From positions 1 through 53,600 of the forward strand of contig JBBDNB010000053.1 in the NCBI GenBank assembly GCA_040877935.1: DNA of 53,600 nt. The letters run 5' to 3'. The translations under genes and the position numbers were made by a program. Origin of the DNA: Chitinophagales bacterium (GTDB taxonomy: Bacteria; Bacteroidota; Bacteroidia; Chitinophagales; CAIOSU01). Under the pieces are notes generated by a model. It was not told the DNA's origin and made no database searches. It worked only from the letters and a program-made list of their open reading frames with translations. Every line of letters begins with the position of its first letter. The stretch's first letter is position 1. This document shows, one piece after another, positions 40,267-48,647 of this stretch.

Positions 40267-41262
40267 TTAATTCAACCCATCCTTCAAATCCGGAAACACC
40301 TTGCCTACTTTTTGCAATAGATATTCCCCATAAGTACCACCAAAGGCATGCACATCTTCTTTGTCCCAACGCTGTTGGTAATCATCTTGTGTGGGATTGT
40401 GGGTGACAATTTTTTTGATTTCAGCATCAAATGAAGGGTCAAAGAAAAATGGAAATGAGAGGCGACCCTTGCCAGAAGTGTTCCGCACCCGATGTGGTGT
40501 GGATTTGTACAATCCCCCTGTCATTTTATCCAGCATATCGCCAATATTGCAGATAAAGGTATTCTCTATGGGAGGCGCATCTATCCATTGACCTTTACTT
40601 TTCACCTGCAATCCCCCAGATGTATCTTGTTTTAAAATAGTGAGCAAACCATAGTCGGTATGTTCACCAACACCCCAATTTTCAGATGCTTCTTCCTGAG
40701 CAGGATAGTGAAAAATACGAAACAACAAAGTGGGATCGTATGTAAATTTCCTGTGAAAAAAATCTTCCTCAAGTCCAACACTAAGCGAAATGCCTTTCAT
40801 CAAAGCGTGACCAATTTGCTCGAGCTTGGACATATATTCCAAAACAAACGCTTTCATCTCTGAAGGATATTCAGGAAAAAGGTTTGAGCCATGTAGTGGA
40901 ATTCCAGCTTTTACTTTTGGGTGTGTGCTATCCAGCTCGCTACCAAAATACAAACCTTCTTTCTGGTCGGGCTTGCCGGATGTCAATTCATCGCCAATTG
41001 GAAAATATCCACGCCAGGCCTTTCCACCTTTTTGCATGGAAATTTTCATTTTCTCCTCAAGCGGAAGTTCAAAAAATACTTTGCTAAGTGCTTCTAGCTT
41101 GTTTTGAAGATCTCCAGAAATGGAATGGCCAGAAATATAGAAAAAGCCATTTTTCCTACAAGCTTGGGCTATTTCCTTGATAGTTTTATTGTAAGATCCA
41201 GAATCACTATTAGAGGCAAATAATGGCTCAATGTCAATAATTGGGATTTTGTGTGGTATCAA
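40267..41262 (-). CDS. 2OG-Fe(II) oxygenase, isopenicillin N synthase-like family
   Basis: A 331-residue dioxygenase. Iron ligands are the His and Asp of GEHTDYGLLTIL and the second His in TPHRVRN; RLSFPFFFDPSF holds the co-substrate Arg/Ser motif. The N-terminal DIOX_N part shows IPIIDIEPLF and ACRKNGFFYISGHSI. The start is TTG at 41262; no ATG lies between the upstream stop and the conserved IPIIDI. The substrate is unknown. Confidence 0.88.
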   Translation of the reverse strand: MIPHKIPIIDIEPLFASNSDSGSYNKTIKEIAQACRKNGFFYISGHSISGDLQNKLEALSKVFFELPLEEKMKISMQKGGKAWRGYFPIGDELTSGKPDQKEGLYFGSELDSTHPKVKAGIPLHGSNLFPEYPSEMKAFVLEYMSKLEQIGHALMKGISLSVGLEEDFFHRKFTYDPTLLFRIFHYPAQEEASENWGVGEHTDYGLLTILKQDTSGGLQVKSKGQWIDAPPIENTFICNIGDMLDKMTGGLYKSTPHRVRNTSGKGRLSFPFFFDPSFDAEIKKIVTHNPTQDDYQQRWDKEDVHAFGGTYGEYLLQKVGKVFPDLKDGLN

Positions 41263-41337
41263 ATCTTCAATATTTGCTGCTTAATGTTGTAAATTTATGA
41301 AATTCAAAGGGTGATCAGGTATAATAAATATTCAGAC

Positions 41338-44300
41338 ATGAGATTTATCATAGTTGTTTTCTTGATTTTAGTTTCAGAATGCACCTTTGCTCAAGGGGAA
41401 GCAAATATCTGGTATTTTGGAAGCAATGCTGGAGTTGATTTTAACGGTGGAGCACCAGTAGCCTTAACCAATGGTGCACTAAACACAATTGAGGGTTGTG
41501 CCTCGATATCTGACAAAAATGGCAACCTGATTTTTTATACAGATGGTATTTTTGTATACAACCGCAACCATCAACAAATGCCCAATGGCTTTGGATTGTT
41601 TGGAAATCCCACGGCTGCACAATCAGGTTTAATTGTGCCTCAGCCAGGAAATCCAAATTTATTTATTGTATTTACAGTAGATGGCGCAGGTGGCCCTAAC
41701 GGCTTTAGGTATTCTGAAGTAGATATGACTTTAGATAATGGAAATGGTGATGTAATTGCAGCGAATAAGAACACGTTACTTTTTGCTCCTTCTGTTGAAA
41801 AATTAACAGCAGTTAAACACGATAATGGCTTAGATGTATGGGTATTGTCTCATGGACTGAACAACAACAGGTATTATGCCTATCTGGTAGATTGTGATGG
41901 AGTAAATTCCCCTGTAATTTCAGATATAGGCTCAGTAGAAGGGGCTCCAGGCTGGGGTTATTTAACCGCTTCGCCAAATGGAGTAAAACTAGCTTCAGCA
42001 ATGCGCACTGTAGGTTTTGAATTATATGATTTTGATAGATCTACCGGGATAGTATCGAATCCGATAAATTTAGGTCAGGGTGGATCTTGCTACGGTGTTG
42101 CTTTTTCCCCAAATAATAATTTACTCTATGGATTGTCCATCCAAGGGGGGGCATTGGTTCAATGGAATTTACAGGCAGGAACCCCAGCTGATATTATAAA
42201 TTCAGCACAAAATTTAGGGGCTGTCCCAGGAACCGGAACTCCATACCGAGGCGGAGCCATTCAACAGGGTCCTGATGAGAAACTTTATCTTCCAGATTAT
42301 GGCAGACCATTTCTAACAGCCATCAATAACCCCAATGTAGTTGGTCCTGGTTGTAATGTACAGCCTAATGCTGTTAACCTCCAAGGCAGAAATGCAATTT
42401 TAGGACTGCCTCCATTCATACAAAGTTTTTTTGATACTACATTGGCCATTAACTATTCAGGTACTTGTATTGGTCAGCCTACGGATTTTACCATTAGCGG
42501 AAATACCACATTTTTTGATTCTGTACGCTGGCATTTTGACGATCCTATATCTGGCCCTCAGAACACTTCTACACAACTTAACCCCTCTCATAATTACACT
42601 ATTCCCGGCTCTTATAATGTAGCATTGATCAAATATTTGGCCTGTATTGTAGATACTAGTTTGCAGGAAATAGTCATTCCCAATAGGCCGCTTTCCAATC
42701 AAAATGTTTCAATTTGTGCCAATGACAGTTTTTCGCTTCCAAGTGGTACTGTAGTATATTCCGCTGGTATTTACAATGACACCATTAGTGATTTAAATGG
42801 TTGCGACAGCATTGTTGTCACAGATTTAAGTATTGATCCTGTTTATTCAACAGAATTATTCGATACCATTTGCCAGGGAGAAACTTTTATGCTCCCAAAT
42901 GGAAATCCAGTCAATGCTACAGGCACTTATAATAGTGACTTTAGTTCCATAAATGGCTGTGATAGTACAGTGATAACCAACCTTATCGTAAATCCTATTT
43001 CCGCAAGTATTGTCAACCCTGAAATATGCGAAAATGAAACCTATACCTTGCCTTCGGGAGGAATTGTAGATTCATCGGATACCTATTTAGATACACTTCA
43101 AAATCAATTTGGCTGTGACAGCGTCATTACAATTAATCTGACTGTTCATCCCATATTTACCGATAGTTTAGACATTATGATTTGTGAGAATGAATCGCAT
43201 ATTTTACCTGATGGAAATGCTGTTGACAGCGCAGGTGTCTATAATACCATGCTTAGTTCTGTTCAGGATTGTGATAGCTTAATTGTAACTACGCTAGTAT
43301 TAATGCCTGTCTTTCAAACTGATGTATTTGATACCATTTGTTTAGGCGAGAACTATATATTGCCAGACGGCCGCAGTGTAGATTCTGAAGGCGAATACCT
43401 TAATGAATTGAGTTCCCAATCTGCATGTGATAGTTTGGTGAATATTATTTTGACAGTACTTAATCCAAGTGCTGAAACACAGTCTGAAGATATTACATGC
43501 TTTGGCGCAAATGATGGTTCAGCAAGAGTTAGTGGCGGTGGTAGCATATCGCCTTATAATTATGAGTGGGAGACTGGGAATGCCACAAATGCCATTGATG
43601 GTTTATCTCCAGGAGCATACTCTATTACTGTACAAGATGCTTTTGGGTGTGCAGATACCGTATCTGTAGTCATCAATGAGCCCGATTCACTGACATTTAC
43701 CATTTCAACACAAAATGTTTCTTGCTTTGAAAACAATGATGGTACAATAAGTATCAATCCTTCAGGTGGCACTGCTCCTTATCAACTTTTGGTAAATGGA
43801 AATGCGCAAACATCAACAACCGCAAATAATCTTCCGGCAGGAAGCTATTCCCTTGAAGTTTTGGATGAAAACAACTGTAGCTCAAGTACATCCGTAGAAT
43901 TGACTCGGCCAGATAGTATTGCTTATTCTTATGAACCTGAAAATCCAGAAATGGAACTGGGCGAGACTTTGGAAATGTTTTTCAGTTCAAATTACGACCC
44001 AATGGCCAATTATATCTGGGAATCCACAGAAATTAGCTGTAATAATTGCAATGATCCCGGTATTAACTTTACTGCTTCCGATTCGCTAAGGGGAGCTATA
44101 GAAGTGATGTCAGATAATCAAACAGGTATTATTTGCTCTAGGGATATTTCTGTTTTTATAGAAGTGGACGATAGCAGAAATTTATTTTTCCCAAATGCTT
44201 TCAGCCCCAATGGCGATGGTGAAAATGATTTGTACAGGATTTATGGAAATTTCAATTCTGTTCGGACTTTTAGCTTTAGAATATTTGATCGCTGGGGCGA

Positions 44301-44463
44301 ATTGGTCTTCGAATCAGATGATCCAGAATTCTCCTGGGATGGCAATTTATCAAACGGAACAGAATCCTATATTGGCGTATATACCTATAGCGCAGTGTAC
44401 TCCTTTCTTGGTTCTAACCAAGAAGTTAAGAACATAAAAGGCAGTATTACGCTAATAAGATAG
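41338..44463 (+). CDS. large secreted T9SS type B protein with tandem 52-residue repeats
   Basis: An approximately 1041-residue exported protein. ATG 41338 gives the signal peptide RFIIVVFLILVSECTFAQ; a GTG 9 codons upstream is unlikely. In order: a propeller-like domain (NIWYFGSNAGVDFNG, CASISDKNGNLIFYTDG); a PKD-like domain with VRWHFDDPISGPQN; five 52-residue units, each with a Cys near the start and CDS near the middle (42712-43480); two SprB-like repeats (ITCFGANDGSARVSGGGS, VSCFENNDGTISINPSGG); and the gliding-motility C-terminal domain (FFPNAFSPNGDGENDLYRIY, RIFDRWGELVF, final ITLIR). Probably a surface adhesin or gliding-related protein. Confidence 0.9.
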   Translation: MRFIIVVFLILVSECTFAQGEANIWYFGSNAGVDFNGGAPVALTNGALNTIEGCASISDKNGNLIFYTDGIFVYNRNHQQMPNGFGLFGNPTAAQSGLIVPQPGNPNLFIVFTVDGAGGPNGFRYSEVDMTLDNGNGDVIAANKNTLLFAPSVEKLTAVKHDNGLDVWVLSHGLNNNRYYAYLVDCDGVNSPVISDIGSVEGAPGWGYLTASPNGVKLASAMRTVGFELYDFDRSTGIVSNPINLGQGGSCYGVAFSPNNNLLYGLSIQGGALVQWNLQAGTPADIINSAQNLGAVPGTGTPYRGGAIQQGPDEKLYLPDYGRPFLTAINNPNVVGPGCNVQPNAVNLQGRNAILGLPPFIQSFFDTTLAINYSGTCIGQPTDFTISGNTTFFDSVRWHFDDPISGPQNTSTQLNPSHNYTIPGSYNVALIKYLACIVDTSLQEIVIPNRPLSNQNVSICANDSFSLPSGTVVYSAGIYNDTISDLNGCDSIVVTDLSIDPVYSTELFDTICQGETFMLPNGNPVNATGTYNSDFSSINGCDSTVITNLIVNPISASIVNPEICENETYTLPSGGIVDSSDTYLDTLQNQFGCDSVITINLTVHPIFTDSLDIMICENESHILPDGNAVDSAGVYNTMLSSVQDCDSLIVTTLVLMPVFQTDVFDTICLGENYILPDGRSVDSEGEYLNELSSQSACDSLVNIILTVLNPSAETQSEDITCFGANDGSARVSGGGSISPYNYEWETGNATNAIDGLSPGAYSITVQDAFGCADTVSVVINEPDSLTFTISTQNVSCFENNDGTISINPSGGTAPYQLLVNGNAQTSTTANNLPAGSYSLEVLDENNCSSSTSVELTRPDSIAYSYEPENPEMELGETLEMFFSSNYDPMANYIWESTEISCNNCNDPGINFTASDSLRGAIEVMSDNQTGIICSRDISVFIEVDDSRNLFFPNAFSPNGDGENDLYRIYGNFNSVRTFSFRIFDRWGELVFESDDPEFSWDGNLSNGTESYIGVYTYSAVYSFLGSNQEVKNIKGSITLIR
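42712..43480 (+). repeat. five tandem 156-nt (52-codon) coding repeats
   Basis: Units begin at 42712, 42868, 43024, 43180 and 43336, each exactly 156 bases apart, with Ile-Cys at the start, LP(S/N/D)G a few residues later, and CDS about 30 residues in. The DNA has diverged although the length has not. Confidence 0.85.
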
Positions 44464-44492
44464 TGTTAATAATACCTTTGATTTTAATAAAT

Positions 44493-44783
44493 TTAACAAA
44501 GATGAATATCGACAATTGCTGAAACGGGAATTGTAGTGCCGCCCTTTAATATCACGTTGTTTTCAGTAGTTGCCCAAATTGTTGTTTCAACCATTTTGCG
44601 CCCGTCCATACTTTCAAAGATTATCTTTACTTTATGCCGATAGCTATTGCCCAGCAACATACCCATGTACAATAAATTGTGGATTTTTTTTCTCTCAATC
44701 TTGTTGCGCTGTGTGTTTTCTTTGAAAAATTCAAGTTCTTTTACTTGCTCTTTTTCAATTTTGTTGATCATTAAATTTTCCAT
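44493..44783 (-). CDS. small conserved-looking protein of unknown function
   Basis: A 96-residue protein if started at ATG 44783 (frame open to 44822). The N-terminal half is a charged helix (KIEKEQVKELEFFKENTQRN); the C-terminal half is a run of predicted strands (KVKIIFESMDGRK, VETTIWATTENNVILKGG, TTIPVSAIVDIHL). A near -7 element (AATCTTTG) precedes the ATG. The strand pattern suggests a small beta-barrel. I do not recognise a named family. Confidence 0.6.
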   Translation of the reverse strand: MENLMINKIEKEQVKELEFFKENTQRNKIERKKIHNLLYMGMLLGNSYRHKVKIIFESMDGRKMVETTIWATTENNVILKGGTTIPVSAIVDIHLC

Positions 44784-44892
44784 AGGCACAAAGATTTTAT
44801 TTATTATACCGAAAAGTGGCATAATAAGTTACAAATAATTCCAAATAAATCATTGTGTCTTTAGAAAAAAATATTTTTTCTATGGCATTATT

Positions 44893-45183
44893 CTATACAA
44901 AAGTAATCTCATCAATATTCACAAGGTCTATAAAATTATCATTTGGAGTGATTAGAAAATTTTCTAAAACCATGAAATCAACAATTATCATTTCCCTGGA
45001 AGCAAAATTTGCTTTTAATTTCACTTTAAGTGATTTGTTAAATAATTTACAGATCAAAGAAGCGTGTTGTAGTTGTTCTTTTTTATGAGCTGTTTTTGGC
45101 TTTCTTCGATTTCTTCTTTTAAGCGCAAGTTGAACATTCAATCTATCCAATAAGCGGTTCATTCGTTCAGTTCGATTTTCCAT
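44893..45183 (-). CDS. small basic protein of unknown function
   Basis: A 96-residue protein starting MENRTERMNRLLDRL, with a strongly basic stretch (LKRRNRRKPKTAHKKEQ) and a C-terminal strand-rich part (LKVKLKANFASREMIIVDFM, IDLVNIDEITFV). It lies upstream of and in the same direction as the 44493-44783 gene, with a broadly similar helix-then-strands layout. It may be real and nucleic-acid binding, but there is no motif to prove it. Confidence 0.45.
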   Translation of the reverse strand: MENRTERMNRLLDRLNVQLALKRRNRRKPKTAHKKEQLQHASLICKLFNKSLKVKLKANFASREMIIVDFMVLENFLITPNDNFIDLVNIDEITFV

Positions 45184-45294
45184 TATGCCTGGTTTGGTTT
45201 GTTGTTTCCTTTTACCCTATCTTTTGGAAATTGTTTCAATTTTCTTAAGCTTTTTTGCGTATTTTCTTGTTAGGTATTGGAAAGATCAAAAATT

Positions 45295-45657
45295 ATGGGT
45301 AAGAAAACTTTAGTATTAGGTGCATCTGAAAATGAACATCGCTATTCAAACAAAGCGATTAAAAAACTTCGCAACTATAATCATCCGGTACTAGCGCTGG
45401 GGAAAAGAGAAGGGAAAGTAGCTGATGTCTTTATTGAAAACACAGTGAAAGAATGGCAGGATATAGATACTTTGACAATATATTTGAACCCTGCAAATCA
45501 AAAGCAGTATTACGATCAAATTTTAAAATGGCAGCCCAAAAGAATCATCTTCAATCCCGGAGCAGAAAACCCTACGCTTGAAAAACTGGCTAATGAAAAT
45601 GGCATTACTACGGAAAATGCCTGTACTTTGGTAATGCTCTCAAATAATATTTACTAA
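45295..45657 (+). CDS. CoA-binding domain protein
   Basis: A 120-residue single Rossmann-type CoA_binding domain: KTLVLGASENEHRYSNKAI, the strand DTLTIYLNPANQ, RIIFNPGAENPTLEKLA and NACTLVMLSNN, matching the YccU-like stand-alone family. ATG 45295 is used instead of an upstream TTG at 45277. The role is unknown; it may bind CoA or a related nucleotide in the cytoplasm. Confidence 0.85.
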   Translation: MGKKTLVLGASENEHRYSNKAIKKLRNYNHPVLALGKREGKVADVFIENTVKEWQDIDTLTIYLNPANQKQYYDQILKWQPKRIIFNPGAENPTLEKLANENGITTENACTLVMLSNNIY

Positions 45658-45658
45658 A

Positions 45659-45690
45659 AAGAGGGATGCCTTTATGACATCCCTCTTATT
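45659..45690 (+). terminator. hairpin after the CoA-binding gene
   Basis: AAGAGGGATG and CATCCCTCTT form a perfect 10-bp stem around a 9-base loop, followed by a short ATT tail. It probably also serves the convergent TonB receptor gene. Confidence 0.6.
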
Positions 45691-45710
45691 AACCTGAGCT
45701 CGATAATTAT
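45689..45710. repeat. AT-rich palindromic intergenic repeat, copy 4
   Basis: TTAACCTGAGCTCGATAATT and AT, matching one arm and the core of copies 1-3. Confidence 0.5.
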
Positions 45711-45722
45711 ATGTGTTCCAGC

Positions 45723-48548
45723 TTATCGTTTGAAATTCATATCAAACAAAACTGAAGCATAAACTCTAGTACCGATAAGAGGTGTACCATATGAAGTTCT
45801 GTATTTTTGGTTGGTAAGGTTTGATCCACCAACACTAAAAGTGAGATAATAGTCTGGCAATTGATAGTTCAACTGTGCATCCAATATATTGAAGCTTTCT
45901 ACCTGTCCATCACCAAAAGAACTTTCCCAGAAATAATCATCAACCCATTTCCAATTTACGTTAAAGCCCAAGCCTTTCCAGATCATTTTGCCCTGTACGC
46001 CCAGGTTCATTTTGTGTTTTGGGGTGTTAAACCCTGGAATAATTGGGTCAGTCAGGTCGTCAGTATTGATATCTGCATAAGTATAATTTGCAGATGCACT
46101 GTAGCCTTTTCCAAAATAATAAGACAAGCCCAGCAAAAATCCCCATGAACGAACAGTTTCTTTTGCATTTACCTTTATCTGGTAAAGTTCGTATTCTTCA
46201 GTAATAATGGCATCTTCTCCGCTTTGCTCACCGGCTTTTCCATCCCCTAATGGACGAACTACACGAATATCCCCGATAAAATTTTTGTACCAGTTATAAT
46301 ATACTGTTGCATCGACATAGAATTTCTTAAAAAATACACCCCTGTATCCCAATTCAATAGTTCTTACTTGTTCTGGTTGAACAGGCTGCAAAGTTATTGA
46401 GTCGAGCAAGGAAGGATCTATTTCTCCAACATATTCTTCAACCCCTGCAGAATTTGGTTTAGTTGAATCTTTCATGGCGTTAAAATCCTGTACAGATTCC
46501 CATGTGTACAAATTTTCAAATCCATTAATATTTCCAAGCAATTTAATTGGTCCTAAATCGAGCTGAATATATTGATCTTGAAGTGTTGGTGCCCGGAAAG
46601 CAGACTGTCCTGATAAACGAAAATTGTGTTGGTTCCAGTTGAAAAGTATAGATCCTTTGGGCGACCATTGCCCATTGAAATTTTGGTGTTTATCGTAGCG
46701 AATTGAACCGATCAATTTCAAGTGATCGTCAAAAAACTCACGCGATATCTGGGTAAACATACCAAACTCATAGGTGTTAAGATTAACAAATTCAGCATCA
46801 GTGTCGGGGTTTCCGTTTTCCAGTGTATCCGCAGGATTTACCAGGGTATCTCTGAAAATAGTACCAAATGATCTAGGTTGATACATTCTGAAAGACCCCC
46901 CCATTAAAATATCAATTTCTTTTGTCCACAATTCCCCTTTCCATGCCAAAGGATTAAATTGAAGGTCAATATGCTGTAGAGAAGATTCATCAACAAATTT
47001 TGATCCTTCTTGCAAATCTGGATTGTTGATTGTTGCTTGATAAATTGAATCAAACTCATGTGTACCGGGTTGAAACCAAGCCCCATCGGCAGCAACTCTT
47101 GCAACAGAGTCTGCGTATTCTACATCTTCAATATCCGTTTCGTCAGGATCGAAATCTGTAAGGGTGTCCAATTGTTCAAAATAAGTACTGAGGTATTCAC
47201 CTATCCACTCAGGGACACCTTGTCTGGAAAGATTATTAGCAGTAAACACCATATCGTAGGAATCCCCGGCATTTTCTTTTGTGGTATAACCGCGAATTGT
47301 AAAATACTTTCCACTCAATTCAAGTTGATGTTGCTGAAAAGTGATATTGTTGATGCTATAGCGGTTTGACCCCTGATAAATACCTGTACCTCTACCAAAT
47401 TTATAGTTATAGGATGCTTCAAGGTTATCATTTATTTTATAATGGGCTGCTGCAGCAATTTTCAAACTTTTTGTACGATAATCAGCTATTTCAACTTCAT
47501 CGTATCCGGGTGCGTGAATTTCTTTTTTCCCGGGAGCAGCCTCAGGTGCAAAGTCCAGATACCCAGTAGTTAATTTAATATAGGTTTCGCGGTCTTCGGG
47601 GTCAATGGTTTCATCTTCAGCAAGTTCATATAAAATCTTTGTAAGATCCTGAGTTGTTTCAATATCCCCATAACGATTGGCTACTGAATCATTAGCTTCC
47701 CAGTCATCAATTTCCATGTAACCGGCAGTTAATTTTACAGCAAATTTTTCCTTTTCTCCAAATGCCTGTGCATAGCGCGCCTGAATATCATAATACCCTC
47801 TATTCCCTCCTTTGACCTGGGCACTGACTCCTTGGTAATCAAATGGATTCTTTGTTTTCATACTTATTGCACCCTGGAATGCATTAGGGCCATAAAGTGC
47901 AGACGCGGGTCCGGAAATTATCTCAACACTCTCCAAATCAATATCAGGTGCGCCTACCAAATTACCTACAGGAAAATTAAGTCCCGGTGCCTGATTGTCC
48001 ACTCCATCAACGAACTGCACAATACGGACTGGTGCAGTAGTATTAAAACCTCTAGTATTAAATACCTTAAACCCTTCACTGGCCATTATCATATCCACTC
48101 CTTTAAGGCTGCCCATACTTTCATAGAAATCACCTGAAGCAGAAGTTTTAATGTCTGAAGTGTTCATTTTTTGAATTTCCAAGGGAGCTTCCATAAGTGA
48201 TTCGCTTACTCGAGAAGCTGTTACTACAACTTCCTGCCCTGGAATAATAGCCGGTCTCAGGTTAATAGTTACATTTTCATTAAATGGCACAGTGAATGTA
48301 ATTTTTTTCTGTTCATAACCCACGTAAGAAATAAGTATATCAACGCGGTCTACATCTCCAATATTGAGCTCGAAATTACCTTCAAGATCAGTAACTGTTC
48401 CTTTATTACTGCCTTCGATAAGAACATTCACAGCTACAAGTGCTTCTTTAGTTTGCTCGTCCTGTACTTTTCCTCTTAGGGTATTTTGGGCAATAGATTG
48501 ACTTAAACATAGCGACAGTAGCGCTATAATACAAACAAATTTCTCCAT
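45723..48548 (-). CDS. TonB-dependent outer-membrane receptor
   Basis: An approximately 941-residue receptor. ATG 48548 gives the signal peptide (EKFVCIIALLSLCLSQSIAQ); the frame is open to 48626. A carboxypeptidase-regulatory-like domain covers about 23-105 (LRGKVQDEQTKEALVAVNVL). The plug follows (VVVTASRVSESLMEAPLEIQ, FNTRGFNTTAPVRIVQFVDG, SGPASALYGPNAFQG) and then a 22-strand-type barrel ending with RVYASVLFDMNFKR. No SusD gene is nearby, so it is not a SusC/D pair. It lies 99 bases after a secreted hydrolase gene that probably shares its transcript. Confidence 0.93.
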   Translation of the reverse strand: MEKFVCIIALLSLCLSQSIAQNTLRGKVQDEQTKEALVAVNVLIEGSNKGTVTDLEGNFELNIGDVDRVDILISYVGYEQKKITFTVPFNENVTINLRPAIIPGQEVVVTASRVSESLMEAPLEIQKMNTSDIKTSASGDFYESMGSLKGVDMIMASEGFKVFNTRGFNTTAPVRIVQFVDGVDNQAPGLNFPVGNLVGAPDIDLESVEIISGPASALYGPNAFQGAISMKTKNPFDYQGVSAQVKGGNRGYYDIQARYAQAFGEKEKFAVKLTAGYMEIDDWEANDSVANRYGDIETTQDLTKILYELAEDETIDPEDRETYIKLTTGYLDFAPEAAPGKKEIHAPGYDEVEIADYRTKSLKIAAAAHYKINDNLEASYNYKFGRGTGIYQGSNRYSINNITFQQHQLELSGKYFTIRGYTTKENAGDSYDMVFTANNLSRQGVPEWIGEYLSTYFEQLDTLTDFDPDETDIEDVEYADSVARVAADGAWFQPGTHEFDSIYQATINNPDLQEGSKFVDESSLQHIDLQFNPLAWKGELWTKEIDILMGGSFRMYQPRSFGTIFRDTLVNPADTLENGNPDTDAEFVNLNTYEFGMFTQISREFFDDHLKLIGSIRYDKHQNFNGQWSPKGSILFNWNQHNFRLSGQSAFRAPTLQDQYIQLDLGPIKLLGNINGFENLYTWESVQDFNAMKDSTKPNSAGVEEYVGEIDPSLLDSITLQPVQPEQVRTIELGYRGVFFKKFYVDATVYYNWYKNFIGDIRVVRPLGDGKAGEQSGEDAIITEEYELYQIKVNAKETVRSWGFLLGLSYYFGKGYSASANYTYADINTDDLTDPIIPGFNTPKHKMNLGVQGKMIWKGLGFNVNWKWVDDYFWESSFGDGQVESFNILDAQLNYQLPDYYLTFSVGGSNLTNQKYRTSYGTPLIGTRVYASVLFDMNFKR

Positions 48549-48647
48549 GATGAACGGTTCATTTTTTCGGGGAATCCCCTTTTTCCAAAAAAAAATATTT
48601 ATTGATAAATTGAGCATAGACGACAAGTGTGCTTTGCGAAAAATTAT

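Noticed and set aside
42712-43480. CRISPR-like array (regular spacing)
   Set aside because: The regular units are coding, in frame and diverged at DNA level; there are no identical short repeats.
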